A program made the position numbers and the translations under genes. DNA of 64,000 nt from Shewanella fidelis ATCC BAA-318 (GTDB lineage: Bacteria > Pseudomonadota > Gammaproteobacteria > Enterobacterales > Shewanellaceae): positions 186,001 through 250,000 of the forward strand of contig NZ_JADX01000005.1 of assembly GCF_000518605.1 (NCBI RefSeq), given 5' to 3'. Shown piece after piece: positions 9,483 through 19,050 of the stretch. Under the pieces are notes generated by a model. The model worked only from the letters and a program-made list of their open reading frames with translations, was not told the DNA's origin and did not search any database. Each line of letters starts with the position of its first letter. Positions within the stretch are counted from its first letter, which is position 1.

Positions 9483-12086
9483 TTACTCACCTTTTTGTGC
9501 GCTAAGCTCAATGGTCGACTCTACTGCTGCAGCAATATCGCTTTCATTAAACAGGAATGGGCGGAATTGCTTGCTGCTAGAGTAACGTTCAGTTTGATCG
9601 TTAAAATATGGGCTTAATCTATTGGTCGATTGTGAATAGGTCAAAATCCCTTTCGCAACTGGACCAGTATCTGTAAAGCTTACCGCCATCATCCAGCTTG
9701 AACCATAACGAATGGCATAACCTTGCTCTGATAAACCTGATGCTAGTGGCTTGCCAGTTACAGCGTCCATAACCGCAGCGTAGCTATGCTGTGGTACTAG
9801 AGTATCGTCACCGCTTAGGCTAGTTGAAAACACGTTAAAGCCACCTTCAGCGTTATGAGTTCCCGGCCATGGTTGCTTGTTACCTGATGGCATGCCATCT
9901 GGCAGTGATTTCTCAACAAATTGCACTGTCCCCATAGCGGCATCAACAGCGAAACCTGCTGCTTCAAGGTTTAATGCTGCTTTGGCTAGGGCTACCAGTG
10001 CGCTGCCGTCAGTTGCTAAAGTATTTGGAGTTGTTGCAGCTTGTTGATAATCAAATGGCACGCTTAACATACTGTTTTGATCAAATTGGTGTGCAAATTC
10101 ACGGATTAATGCGCCACCAATGCTGTCGTTATCTTGCTTACCATTCCATTGTTTTAGAGCGGCACAGGCGGCACTGATATCTTTAGATTGGCTAGGACTA
10201 ACCATCACTGGTGTATCAGCTTGAGCTTCACACTGGGCGATCAAATCATCAAAGATGAGGCTATCAAGATAGATATCATTGCCAAGGGCTGCTGCTTCTA
10301 ACTCTTCAAGATTAAACTTGCCATCTTCGCCGCCAGCTTCTGCCATTAGCTTCAATGCCATGCGGGTGCGCAGTGATTGTTGACCACGCTCTGGCCCGTA
10401 CATAGCAGAGTAACCCTCAAGTGGCGCTTCAAGGTTAGTTGACCAGAATGAATTATTAGAGTTTTGCACAAAGTCAGTACGTTCAAGCTTAGGCGCGTAC
10501 TCATAAGCCAATGGCTTGTCGTAGGCAAACATTGAGGTATTACCCGGCAAAATGGTAAAGCCAGCTTGCTGGCGAGCAGCAATAATATCTGGGTTGGTTT
10601 TCAGTAAGCTAATGGCAATACCTGATAAACCCGGTACTGTCGAGTCATCAATATAGAAGGCATTACCTTCTTTGTCGGCATACATGGTGTTATTAAAAAT
10701 CACCCCGTCAAAGTCTTTAAAGGCTTGCTGAAACTCATCTTTATTAGTGGCTCGGTTCATTGCGAGCCAGTGATCGATAGGGTCTTTATTAGCCATATTG
10801 GCATCTTGCAACATAAAGGCTTGGCCATCATCCCAACCAAATGGTGCTTGGGTTGCTGGTGCTTCAGCGATTGGACCTTTTGCAGTGGTGTAGATATCTT
10901 TTTCCGCCACTAACATGCCAGCAGGACCGCCATTAACTAAGATCTGTACCGTTTCTTTAGTGATCGGCATTACTTCACCATCAAATAGGTACTGCATGCG
11001 ATCGCCACTAACGAGTTCAAGGTTGTAAAGTACAAAATGTTCAGCGGTTGAGAAAGTATGGGTCCAAGCGACATCTTTGTTGAAGCCAATATTAATCGCG
11101 CCTGGCATACCCACTAATGAGCCGCCCATTACATCAATATGACCTGGAATTGTTAGGTGAGACTGCCAAAAGCGTAGGTTACCAGTGTGAGGGAAGTGCG
11201 GATTACCCAACACCATACCTTTACCATTTTCGGTTTTGTCTTTACCTAAGCCCCAGCCGTTTGAACCGAGATCTCTAGGGTTGGTTTCTGGAGTTGTAAT
11301 GGCATTTTGGAAAGCCACAAATTTGTTGTTCACATCATTGATAAAGGCAGTTTGAGCCTCGGTTGCAGCCTGAGTTGGTGCCGGACCGATAATGCGTGGT
11401 AGATACTCTTGACCATCACCTGGGTTAGCGTAAAAAATCAGATCAAGGAAATTAGCTGCGCCCGGAAGTAATGCAATTGAGAATAAATAGTTGGCTACAT
11501 CGACTCCATCAATTGGCTTCACCCAAGGCTGACCCGCACAAAATGGGTCGCCGTTTTGTGTGCCAGCTTCTAGATCGGCTAAATATTGGTTATAACCGGC
11601 ACTAAAGCCTTCCATCAAGGCGCGAGAGTTATAACTAAAGCTTGGATATTGTTGCTCAGCTTTTTCACGAATTTTAAGGGCTTTATAGGCAAAGTCAGAG
11701 ATTAAGTTGCCATTATCTTCAGCGGTCGGTAAGCCGGTGGTGAAGTCGATTGAGGCATGCGGGCCAAAGTACATTGAACGTTCAGAATTAGCTTTAATAA
11801 AGCCATCGGCGAGGATACATAGATTGTCTTGAGCTTGAGCGTAACCACTACCAAAGCCTAAGCTTTCAAGGTTATCGGCCTTGATGTGTGGCACACCAAA
11901 ACTGGTACGGCGGATTTGTGCATTAAGCTTTCCATCAGGAGCAAATGCTTGCAGCGGTGGAATGACCTCAGGAGCCGGGTCAGGCACAAATAATGAGTCA
12001 CTGTTGTCGGTTTCATCATAGCCACAACCTACTAACGTTACAGTTGAAGCTACCCCTAAAGCGAGTACTAACTTATTTAGGCGCAT
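9483..12086 (-). CDS. Penicillin acylase family lipoprotein (Ntn hydrolase, acyl-amide/AHL acylase type)
   Basis: An 867-residue precursor with a lipoprotein signal (LVGC lipobox), so it is predicted to be lipid-anchored in the cell envelope. It follows the penicillin acylase plan: an alpha chain (about 40-270), then the Ntn nucleophile Ser275 in LGSNGWGLG, which becomes the beta-chain N-terminus after self-cleavage, then GNPHFPH and a second typical segment, NSNNSFWSTNL. Members hydrolyse amide-linked acyl groups, including beta-lactam side chains, N-acyl-homoserine lactones and other acyl amino acids. The substrate cannot be read from sequence. The gene is monocistronic with its own terminator and no regulator beside it. 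Confidence 0.9.
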   Translation of the reverse strand: MRLNKLVLALGVASTVTLVGCGYDETDNSDSLFVPDPAPEVIPPLQAFAPDGKLNAQIRRTSFGVPHIKADNLESLGFGSGYAQAQDNLCILADGFIKANSERSMYFGPHASIDFTTGLPTAEDNGNLISDFAYKALKIREKAEQQYPSFSYNSRALMEGFSAGYNQYLADLEAGTQNGDPFCAGQPWVKPIDGVDVANYLFSIALLPGAANFLDLIFYANPGDGQEYLPRIIGPAPTQAATEAQTAFINDVNNKFVAFQNAITTPETNPRDLGSNGWGLGKDKTENGKGMVLGNPHFPHTGNLRFWQSHLTIPGHIDVMGGSLVGMPGAINIGFNKDVAWTHTFSTAEHFVLYNLELVSGDRMQYLFDGEVMPITKETVQILVNGGPAGMLVAEKDIYTTAKGPIAEAPATQAPFGWDDGQAFMLQDANMANKDPIDHWLAMNRATNKDEFQQAFKDFDGVIFNNTMYADKEGNAFYIDDSTVPGLSGIAISLLKTNPDIIAARQQAGFTILPGNTSMFAYDKPLAYEYAPKLERTDFVQNSNNSFWSTNLEAPLEGYSAMYGPERGQQSLRTRMALKLMAEAGGEDGKFNLEELEAAALGNDIYLDSLIFDDLIAQCEAQADTPVMVSPSQSKDISAACAALKQWNGKQDNDSIGGALIREFAHQFDQNSMLSVPFDYQQAATTPNTLATDGSALVALAKAALNLEAAGFAVDAAMGTVQFVEKSLPDGMPSGNKQPWPGTHNAEGGFNVFSTSLSGDDTLVPQHSYAAVMDAVTGKPLASGLSEQGYAIRYGSSWMMAVSFTDTGPVAKGILTYSQSTNRLSPYFNDQTERYSSSKQFRPFLFNESDIAAAVESTIELSAQKGE

Positions 12087-12543
12087 TGAAAGATCCTTTT
12101 ATTTGTTGTTCCACCAATCATTGCCGGTGAATACTTTTATTATGTCCAATGCCTTTATTTTGATTGTAAAACATATATTTATTGCTAAGTCTTAAGCATA
12201 AATACCCAAAATGCTTTTACCAAATACACAAAGACATGTTGGGTTAGTTAACCAGTCATTTAAACGTTTGTCTACATTTGGGTAACATTTGCTAATACTT
12301 AATTGTTAGCAAGCAATGACGGCACTATAAAAGGCGAAATTAGTGGCATAAATGGCTAAGGTCAGGGAGATTTTCGGTGAGATTGATGAGGGCATCAAAT
12401 AAAAATAGGCTCAAATTAAATGGATAGCAGCAGATAGCTAATGGCGAACGATGTTGTTGAGTAAGAGATTGCACTAAAAGGCAGCGGTATTTTGGCTGCC
12501 TGTAAAGCGAATTAGCTTAGCGTAAACGACTTGGTATTAAGCA
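12087..12543. other. Intergenic region upstream of the acylase gene
   Basis: A 457-base gap holding the terminator of the SAH hydrolase gene (12475-12501) and presumed acylase promoter sequence. No gene or other motif is supported. Confidence 0.45.
12475..12501 (-). terminator. Probable terminator of the SAH hydrolase gene
   Basis: GGCAGC and GCTGCC form a short GC stem. On the minus strand it is followed by CTTTTAG. Confidence 0.55.
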
Positions 12544-13776
12544 CTAGTGGTTGATCCAATATTGGCAGGCTAGGGCGGCGACATCGAGTTCGATATCATA
12601 AGGTACAGGCTGCGGTGTTGGTGTTAGGGATTTCGCGTTTAGCGCAATTCGTTCGAGGCTTAATGACTGCAGAGCAAGACCTAGATCCATTATTTCAATG
12701 GGGTTGCCATCTCCTGCAGCAAGGTTAACTAAATTGGCATCAGATAACACAAATAGGGTTTTGCCGTTAACGCGATACCCTTTTACGTGCTGGCGAATGG
12801 GATCTGTTGAATCGGCAAGTTGAGCTAATGCTGGCAGGTTGATTTCACGTTGAAAATGCCCAGCATTGGCAATAATCACATTGTCGGCCATTAACTCAAA
12901 ATGTTGTTTATCGAGTACATTGTCGCGACCGGTAATGGTGATCACCATATCTGCATTTGGCAACGCATCTTCAAGTGAGGCGGTATAAAAGCCTTCCATG
13001 TGGGCTTCTAATCTGGTGAGTGGGTTTTGTTCAACCACAGTCACATGGGCGCCCATACCTCTGAGTCTTTGTGCTGTGCCACTACCGCAATACCCATAGC
13101 CAATAACCACTACCTTTTTGCCATGTAACATCACGTTGGTAGCGCGCATGATGCCATCAACGACCGATGAACCGACGCCATAACGATTTTCGATAATTCG
13201 TTTTGCTTGAGTGTCGTTAATAATCAAAGTGGCGAATTTATCGGATTTAAAGTCTTCACGTAGGCGGTTAGCACCAGTGGTGGTTTCTTCAGTTGCGCCC
13301 AGTAAGCTGGTAATTAAATGCTGGTTTTGTGGCAGGGTAAACAGCAGTTCATGTAAGTCTGCGCCGTTATCAGAAATAATATCGGGCTGGTGGTCGAGAA
13401 CTTTTTGGCAGTACCTTAAGTGATCGGCAAAAGTTTCATTGCGCTGGCTATAAACATGCACGCCATAATCTTCAACAATAGCAGCTACCGTTTCATCTTG
13501 GGTAGTACCCGGAGAGCCGGTGATAGCCACGGTTGCACCGCCTTTTGTCAATGCTTCTAGCCAAACCCCAGTTTTTGCTTCTACGTGTAAACAGATACCA
13601 ATAGTTAAGCCTTTAAAAGGCTGCTCTTTTTCAAAGCGAGCAATGATATTGCGCATAATGGGCATATGGGCACGAGCCCAGTCAATCCGTTTTCTGCCCT
13701 GTGGTGCAAGACTGATATCAGCAATTTCACAATCGATTTTGGCAGAGGTTTGCGGTGTTAGGGGGGTTATAGTCAT
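12544..13776 (-). CDS. ahcY: S-adenosylhomocysteine hydrolase-like protein, archaeal-type
   Basis: A 410-residue NAD-dependent enzyme that would split S-adenosylhomocysteine into adenosine and homocysteine. Family motifs are present in order: CLHVEAKT and TTQDETVAAI in the substrate domain, DNGADLHELL, GATEETTTGANRL, NDTQAKRIIENRYG, the NAD Rossmann loop VVIGYGYCGSG, GHFQREI, and GDGNPIEIMDLGLALQ. The length is close to the short archaeal/Thermotoga type, without the insertion of the long bacterial type. Several usual residues are changed (for example LSDANLVNL where LxxGRLVNL is common), so it may be a paralogue with altered substrate. It is divergent from the LysR gene at 13927, which is its probable regulator. 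Confidence 0.8.
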   Translation of the reverse strand: MTITPLTPQTSAKIDCEIADISLAPQGRKRIDWARAHMPIMRNIIARFEKEQPFKGLTIGICLHVEAKTGVWLEALTKGGATVAITGSPGTTQDETVAAIVEDYGVHVYSQRNETFADHLRYCQKVLDHQPDIISDNGADLHELLFTLPQNQHLITSLLGATEETTTGANRLREDFKSDKFATLIINDTQAKRIIENRYGVGSSVVDGIMRATNVMLHGKKVVVIGYGYCGSGTAQRLRGMGAHVTVVEQNPLTRLEAHMEGFYTASLEDALPNADMVITITGRDNVLDKQHFELMADNVIIANAGHFQREINLPALAQLADSTDPIRQHVKGYRVNGKTLFVLSDANLVNLAAGDGNPIEIMDLGLALQSLSLERIALNAKSLTPTPQPVPYDIELDVAALACQYWINH

Positions 13777-13850
13777 GATGAATATCCTAGTTATTGTTTA
13801 TTCATCATTTACCAGCACTACAGTTTTAACAATTTCACATATTGAACAAT

Positions 13851-13869
13851 ATTCTTTCCAAGAAAGCAT
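13851..13869. promoter_or_regulatory. Candidate LysR-type operator
   Basis: CTTTC-CAA-GAAAG within ATTCTTTCCAAGAAAGCAT is a short inverted repeat in the 150-base divergent intergenic region between the SAH hydrolase and LysR genes. The position and symmetry suit a LysR-type site, but the motif is short. Confidence 0.35.
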
Positions 13870-13926
13870 GAATAGTCGTTTACTGAGTTAGAATGATGCC
13901 ATGTTCTCTAAGTGCAATATGCTCTA

Positions 13927-14820
13927 ATGAAACCTAGCTTTAATCTTAATCTGTTAACTAGCTTTTATGCGGTGGCTCGACATGGTTCTTTTAACGCTGC
14001 GGCCGATGAGCTGTGCTTAACCCACTCTGTGATCAGCAAGCATATCAAACAGCTTGAGTCGAGTTTACATAGCCAACTTATTATTCGTACCACACGCGCG
14101 CTAGATTTAACTGAAGAGGGCAAGTTCCTGTATCAAAAATGTCAGTCAATTTTTAACGAAGTAGCTCAAGTTAAAGACTACATTGATGAAAAGCAGCGGG
14201 TGGTCAGCGGACGTTTAGTCATTAAAATGCCGAGTATTCTCAAGCACGATAATGGTATTGCTCAGAGTCTACAGTTGCTGCATGTCAACCATCCTGAGCT
14301 GCTATTGGATATCGTGTTTGATGACAACTTAGGCGATTTAGTAAAAGAGGGCGTTGATATTGCTTTTCGTATCGGCAAGCTCGAAGACAGCAGTTATTTG
14401 TGCCGTAAAATCCGTGATATTGATACTTATGTCGTTGCGTCGCCTGAATATTTAAACACTGCTGGAATACCGACACACCCTAATGAACTAACAACCCATA
14501 AGTGTTTGCATTACAGCCATTGTTTAACAGGCCTTAATTGGTCGTTTAAGCAAGATGGTAAGCAGTTTAATGTGCCGATAACTCCGGCTTTTGCGTCAAT
14601 GAGCGAGTCGATGTTGGCACAATATGCATGTAATGGTTTTGGGGTAACGACTAGTCTTGATTTTGTTGTTGCTAAAGAGCTAGCCAGTGGACAACTCGTG
14701 AGTATTTTGAAGCCATTTACTTGGAAAACAGAACTTTATTTAGTTTTCCCATACGCTGCAGTCGTGCCGCTTAAGACACGCACTTTAATTGATGTGATAT
14801 TGCCAAAGAGCACTAACTAG
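13927..14820 (+). CDS. LysR-family transcriptional regulator (GcvA-like)
   Basis: The start is taken as ATG at 13927 (297 residues); an in-frame GTG at 13912 would add five residues, and neither has a clear ribosome site. The N-terminal winged helix-turn-helix is typical (VARHGSFNAAADELCLTHSVISKHIKQLE read in segments). A type-2 periplasmic-binding-fold effector domain spans about 90-295. The fold resembles the GcvA/AmpR branch. It is divergent from the SAH hydrolase-like gene, the classical arrangement for a LysR regulator and its target. The effector is unknown. Confidence 0.9.
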   Translation: MKPSFNLNLLTSFYAVARHGSFNAAADELCLTHSVISKHIKQLESSLHSQLIIRTTRALDLTEEGKFLYQKCQSIFNEVAQVKDYIDEKQRVVSGRLVIKMPSILKHDNGIAQSLQLLHVNHPELLLDIVFDDNLGDLVKEGVDIAFRIGKLEDSSYLCRKIRDIDTYVVASPEYLNTAGIPTHPNELTTHKCLHYSHCLTGLNWSFKQDGKQFNVPITPAFASMSESMLAQYACNGFGVTTSLDFVVAKELASGQLVSILKPFTWKTELYLVFPYAAVVPLKTRTLIDVILPKSTN

Positions 14821-15193
14821 GTTGTTTTAGCCCTTTAGGCGAGATTATTTTGCCTCTCTATGGAAGTTGTCCTAACTCAAAATCACTTTTTAAGTCTCAT
14901 TTAGGTGTCTCAAGTGTTACTTAATAAGGCTCAAGTCGTGATGAATTTAATAGTAAGTACAAGTCGTTAAATTACCATCTGCTTAAATAATGTTGTTAAA
15001 AAAAACTCATCCTCAACCATAGACACTGGAACAGTAAAAAGTTACTTTGGCTCTCGTTTTAGAACAATTACGCAACATACTTGTGCGTTTCTAGAGATGT
15101 GGAATTTCTATCATTTTTAATGAGCTAGTAACAGGCTTTAGATTCAAAACTAGGTAAATGATGACTTAGTTTATACATATTCAGGAAGAAAAT
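14821..15193. other. Intergenic region, no recognised element
   Basis: A 373-base AT-rich stretch between two plus-strand genes. I see only a weak GC-poor hairpin just after the LysR stop, and presume the promoter of the following lipoprotein gene lies here. Confidence 0.4.
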
Positions 15194-16495
15194 ATGACGG
15201 TAAAAAAATGGACGTTAACTGCATTATCTACCTTGGTTTTAACTGCTTGTGGTGGCGGAGGTGATGACTCATCTGAACCCGCGGGCAACGGTGGTTCATC
15301 TGGCGGCAATCTTTCGCAAATTACTTTAAACACGGTTTCAACTAATTGGTGTGGAATTGAAAAGCCAAAAGCGGGTGTTGATGTGTTTGTGCATAATAAT
15401 GCCGGTGACATTATTGCTCAATACGTGACTGATAGTAACGGTGCGCTGACCGCTGATTGGCCGGGTAATGCTAGACACTTAACTATTAGTGGAGAAAGTC
15501 GCTACAGTTTTAAAGAGCAGACAACACTTATTGTAAATTCAGAAGTGGAAGTTGAGGCCGGAGAGCTGGGGGCTTTTTACTTTAGAGATGACAATGATCT
15601 AGTTGGTTGTAATTGTAAGCAGGTTGAGTTTCCGGTTCAGGCTTTGATTGCCGATGCGCCTGATAGCCAACTATATTTGGGGAGTTATCGTTATGATTTA
15701 ACGCCTTTTGCAAGCTCTCCATCAAGAGAGTGGTGTGAAGGGACGGGGCTGATGGATGTGCAATTGATTGCTGCAGATGGCCAAAGTAGCCTAGCTGGCA
15801 GTATCGATTTAGCTGATAAAACCGAATATACATTGAGTCTAGATGACTTTACTCACCAAGGCGTAGCCGTTGACTATGTGAATCCATATGACGCGAGGAT
15901 TTTATATGCGCTGTCGTTTGACGGTTGGCGTAACTACAGCCAGGATGATTTAGTTTTTGTTTATCCGACATTGACGTATAAGAGTTATGTTTGGCCTGCA
16001 CGATACGGTCAAGAGTATATAGGAAATGTAATTGCTGATAGTTATAGCTCTGCACGACATCTAGTTACAGCAGAGGGGACAACTTCTCCAATCATGCTTT
16101 GGCAGCCGGCAAATGAATTTTCGGATGCTGTTTATCGATTATTCAACGAGATTTCGACTGGAGAGGGGCCTTATCAGTATGATTTTAGCGGAGTTGGAGA
16201 AGTCGCTTTAACCCATATGACGTTGTTGGGGGAAACAGATAGCGGCGATGCAGATTGGACGATTTGGGGCGGTGCCGCAGGAAGTATGCCTGATCTTAAG
16301 TTACCAGCAGACTTGGATGCTAAATTTGATTCACTTTATTCAGCTAGATTGCAGATAGGTATTAGAGGTTATGGGGCTGAAAAGTCTCTTGCTCAGTGGC
16401 GTAAGTTATTATTAGAAAGACGTGCTATGGCAGATAACGAGATTAGTGTACTTGATTATGAAACTAATTATATGCGTTTAGAATTCGAGCTTTAA
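15194..16495 (+). CDS. Putative lipoprotein, function unknown
   Basis: The 433-residue product has a lipoprotein signal ending in LTAC and a Gly/Ser-rich linker, so it should be lipid-anchored outside the inner membrane. A purine-rich AGGAAG precedes the ATG. The N-terminal 100 residues could be an Ig-like or Cna-B-like beta domain (AGVDVFVHNNAGDIIAQYVT), and a pair of cysteines lies in DLVGCNCKQVEF. No catalytic motif was seen and no family was recognised. It resembles the lipoprotein at 1211 only in its leader and beta-rich make-up. It is monocistronic. Confidence 0.75.
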   Translation: MTVKKWTLTALSTLVLTACGGGGDDSSEPAGNGGSSGGNLSQITLNTVSTNWCGIEKPKAGVDVFVHNNAGDIIAQYVTDSNGALTADWPGNARHLTISGESRYSFKEQTTLIVNSEVEVEAGELGAFYFRDDNDLVGCNCKQVEFPVQALIADAPDSQLYLGSYRYDLTPFASSPSREWCEGTGLMDVQLIAADGQSSLAGSIDLADKTEYTLSLDDFTHQGVAVDYVNPYDARILYALSFDGWRNYSQDDLVFVYPTLTYKSYVWPARYGQEYIGNVIADSYSSARHLVTAEGTTSPIMLWQPANEFSDAVYRLFNEISTGEGPYQYDFSGVGEVALTHMTLLGETDSGDADWTIWGGAAGSMPDLKLPADLDAKFDSLYSARLQIGIRGYGAEKSLAQWRKLLLERRAMADNEISVLDYETNYMRLEFEL

Positions 16496-16523
16496 TTAAT
16501 ATTATATTATTGAGGCTTACATT

Positions 16524-16551
16524 AAAAAGACAGCATAGGCTGTCTTTTTTG
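16524..16551. terminator. Bidirectional Rho-independent terminator
   Basis: AAAAAGACAGC and GCTGTCTTTTTT form a perfect stem with an ATAG loop between two convergent genes. Confidence 0.9.
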
Positions 16552-16592
16552 TCTTTTGAACTCGCTCTGATAGAGCTGAATATACTTCGTGT

Positions 16593-16934
16593 CTAAAACC
16601 CTTGTGATACCCGCTTGCAGTAACGTTGCTCGAAATGAAATGGTGTCATCTTAAGCGTGCGGAAGGCATCAACCCAGCCGACAACCATAGGTACAAGTGT
16701 CCAGCTAAAGGCTAAATATAAACTGCCTTTAAGGTGCTGACCTAAATAGAATTTATGCAGGCCAAGCCCACCTAACAACAAACTAAACCAAATAGCCAAT
16801 TTTTGATTTTTAATGCGCATATCAGGGTCAACACCTGATAGGGAATCAAAGCCTTGCGCTGCATGACATTGAGGGCAAGCTACTGCATTAAGGTCAATCT
16901 TATGGTTGCACTGTGGGCAATCTATGGTTGGCAT
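16593..16934 (-). CDS. Zinc-ribbon TM2-domain membrane protein
   Basis: A 113-residue protein. An N-terminal zinc ribbon has two CPQC knuckles (CPQCNHK and CPQCHAA). Then comes a TM2 domain: two hydrophobic segments joined by the diagnostic GLGLHKFYLGQ turn and ending in a WVDAFR motif. The ATG at 16934 is preferred over an upstream TTG because GGAG lies 7 bases before it. TM2 proteins have no defined biochemical role that can be assigned here. It is monocistronic and faces the lipoprotein gene at 15194. Confidence 0.85.
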   Translation of the reverse strand: MPTIDCPQCNHKIDLNAVACPQCHAAQGFDSLSGVDPDMRIKNQKLAIWFSLLLGGLGLHKFYLGQHLKGSLYLAFSWTLVPMVVGWVDAFRTLKMTPFHFEQRYCKRVSQGF

Positions 16935-17230
16935 TACAGACTCCAATAATCAAAATGGCTGATTCGTCATTATGTGTACAAGTGTTCGCTGAAAAATAGG
17001 TGCGTAGCTCACAAAATGAAAATAAACCAGTTTGAAATCGCACCGAGATCACGCTTGCCGCGTCGAGTGCCAAGTGGTGGGTGTTAACCCATGTTTGCAA
17101 TCGAAATTTGAGATGAGTTTTCAATCATTTTAGTTTCCTCACAAGGCACTGAAGTTTAATTGAACCAAGTTGAGAAAAGCTGCATGATGGCGCGATTGAA
17201 TTTGTGTGTGACTCTTGGCGATTAACAATC

Positions 17231-18250
17231 ATGATGAGGTATTGGGTTTTATTACTAGCTGTGCTTCAGGCAGGCTGCGTAAGCTCTGATAAAAATACAG
17301 AGCTTGTTAGCTACCGCGAGGCAGCTGAGCGAGGTGATGTTTACGCACAATACCAGCTTGCACGCTTTTATGACTTTGGGAACGGTACATTGAAGGATAA
17401 ACAGAAAGCCGTTGAGTGGTACCAAAAAGCGGCACAACAAGGCTATGCTGACGCTCAATATACCCTTGGTACTTTTTATGACTATGGTCTTGGTGTGGCA
17501 GAAGATAGACAACAAGCATTGCATTGGTACTATCAAGCGGCTGCGCAAGAACATGTTGATGCGCTTTATGCTATCGGAATGATTTTTCACTCGACTCAGC
17601 AACATTATCCGCAAGCTTTTTATTGGATAAAAAAAGCGGCAGATAAAGGTCTTGATGAAGCTCAGTATGACATTGCCAGAATGCTGACCTTTGGTGTTGG
17701 AGTGGAAGAAGATAAGCAGCAGGCATTTACTTGGTATATGAAAGCCGCTGCTCAAGGGCATGTTGCCTCTTTATTTTATATCGGTTCTGCTTATGATTTT
17801 GGCCAAGGCGTTGCGGTTAACAAGCAAAGTGCTTTTGTTTGGTACCAGAAAGCTGCTAATGCGGGGCATGCTAAAGCACAGCTTTATTTGGCTTCTATGT
17901 TTGAGCAAGGCCAAGGGACTAAAATAGACAAAGCGAAAGCGATCCGCTGGTATTTGCAAGCGGCTGAACAAGGTGTTGTAGATGCACAGTACAGCCTTGG
18001 GGTCATATTTGAACAGGGCGATGGTGTGGCTCAAAACATACCGGAAGCGATAACTTGGTATACGGCAGCCGCTAATCAAGGCGATGCGGAGTCGCAGTAT
18101 GTGCTGGGCACTATCTATGAGTCGGATAAAAGTGAGCCACAAAACTCAGACATTGCACAAAAGTGGTATCTAGAGGCTGCGGCTCAGGGACATCAAAAAG
18201 CGTTAGAAGCATTAATGCAAACACCAAGTACGACTCGTACTCTCCACTAA
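17231..18250 (+). CDS. Sel1-repeat lipoprotein
   Basis: From the ATG at 17231 the product has 339 residues and a lipoprotein signal ending in LQAGC; an upstream in-frame GTG at 17204 would spoil the signal. The mature part is eight complete Sel1-like repeats of about 36 residues plus a partial one, each with the AAxxGxxxAQYxLGxxYxxGxGVxxDxxxAxxWYxKA pattern (read in parts). These alpha-alpha solenoids scaffold protein-protein contacts in the envelope. No partner is indicated by the neighbours. The fourth helix pair (HSTQQHYPQAF) is degenerate. Confidence 0.88.
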   Translation: MMRYWVLLLAVLQAGCVSSDKNTELVSYREAAERGDVYAQYQLARFYDFGNGTLKDKQKAVEWYQKAAQQGYADAQYTLGTFYDYGLGVAEDRQQALHWYYQAAAQEHVDALYAIGMIFHSTQQHYPQAFYWIKKAADKGLDEAQYDIARMLTFGVGVEEDKQQAFTWYMKAAAQGHVASLFYIGSAYDFGQGVAVNKQSAFVWYQKAANAGHAKAQLYLASMFEQGQGTKIDKAKAIRWYLQAAEQGVVDAQYSLGVIFEQGDGVAQNIPEAITWYTAAANQGDAESQYVLGTIYESDKSEPQNSDIAQKWYLEAAAQGHQKALEALMQTPSTTRTLH

Positions 18251-18271
18251 GTGCAGCCGTTTTTGCTGCAC
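18251..18271 (+). terminator. Possible terminator hairpin after the Sel1 gene
   Basis: GTGCAG and CTGCAC pair immediately after the stop codon with a T-rich loop, but no T-run follows the stem. Confidence 0.35.
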
Positions 18272-18289
18272 TGAGTCTGTGTAATGAAA

Positions 18290-18319
18290 TGCCACTATGT
18301 TGCGAATACCATAGTGGCA
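18290..18319 (-). terminator. Terminator of the Art-type ABC operon
   Basis: TGCCACTATG (18290-18299) and CATAGTGGCA (18310-18319) form a perfect 10-bp stem just beyond the ATPase stop. On the minus strand it is followed by TTTCATT. Confidence 0.6.
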
Positions 18320-18324
18320 CAATA

Positions 18325-19050
18325 TTACCTTAATACTTTACTTAAAAACTCCTGAGTTCTGGCCTCTTTTGGGTGGCTAAACAGCGCTTCAGGATCACCC
18401 TGCTCGACAATATAGCCGCCATCCATAAAGATAACTCTGTCAGATACATCCCGAGCAAACCCCATTTCATGGGTAACAATAACCATGGTCATGCCATCTT
18501 GTGCTAGCGACTTCATCACATCAAGTACATCGCCAACCATTTCTGGATCGAGCGCAGATGTTGGCTCGTCAAATAGCATTAAATCAGGCTTCATCGCTAA
18601 GGCTCTTGCTATTGCTACCCGCTGTTTTTGGCCGCCAGATAAGCTTGATGGATAAGCGTCAGCTTTGTTCTTTAAACCCACTTGAGTTAGCAATTTATCG
18701 GCTTCTTCGTCCGCTTCTTGCTGGTTCATTACCCCTAATTTTACGGGGGCTAGGGTGATATTTTGTTTCACTGTTTTATGAGGAAATAAATTAAAGTTTT
18801 GAAACACCATTCCCACTTTTTGTCTGAGCTTGTCTACACAAGCGTCAGCAGCGGTAATCGATTGGTCATCAATTAAAATGTCACCTGCCGTTGGCTGCTC
18901 TAACAAATTGATGCAACGTAGAAAGGTACTTTTACCACTGCCTGAAGGCCCAATAACACTGACAACTTCGCCTTTATTTATCTGTTCGCTAATGCCTTTT
19001 AATACTTGGTTGTCGCCAAAGCTTTTATGTAAGTTATTTATTTTAATCAC
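18325..19050 (-). CDS. artP: Amino-acid ABC transporter ATPase (ArtP/GlnQ type)
   Basis: The 241-residue ATPase of a polar amino-acid importer, active at the cytoplasmic face. It shows Walker [10 protein letters not shown], a Q-loop in [12 protein letters not shown], the signature [15 protein letters not shown], Walker [13 protein letters not shown] and the H-loop [15 protein letters not shown], all in the PAAT-family form. Its start overlaps the permease stop by 8 bases, indicating translational coupling. It is the last gene of the binding protein-permease-ATPase operon, and the ARG boxes upstream of that operon suggest arginine or ornithine as substrate. Confidence 0.93.
   Translation of the reverse strand: MIKINNLHKSFGDNQVLKGISEQINKGEVVSVIGPSGSGKSTFLRCINLLEQPTAGDILIDDQSITAADACVDKLRQKVGMVFQNFNLFPHKTVKQNITLAPVKLGVMNQQEADEEADKLLTQVGLKNKADAYPSSLSGGQKQRVAIARALAMKPDLMLFDEPTSALDPEMVGDVLDVMKSLAQDGMTMVIVTHEMGFARDVSDRVIFMDGGYIVEQGDPEALFSHPKEARTQEFLSKVLR

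Noticed and set aside
16900..17124. 74-codon minus-strand frame overlapping the TM2 gene start
   Set aside because: Overlaps a well-supported gene and lacks a ribosome site or recognisable domain.
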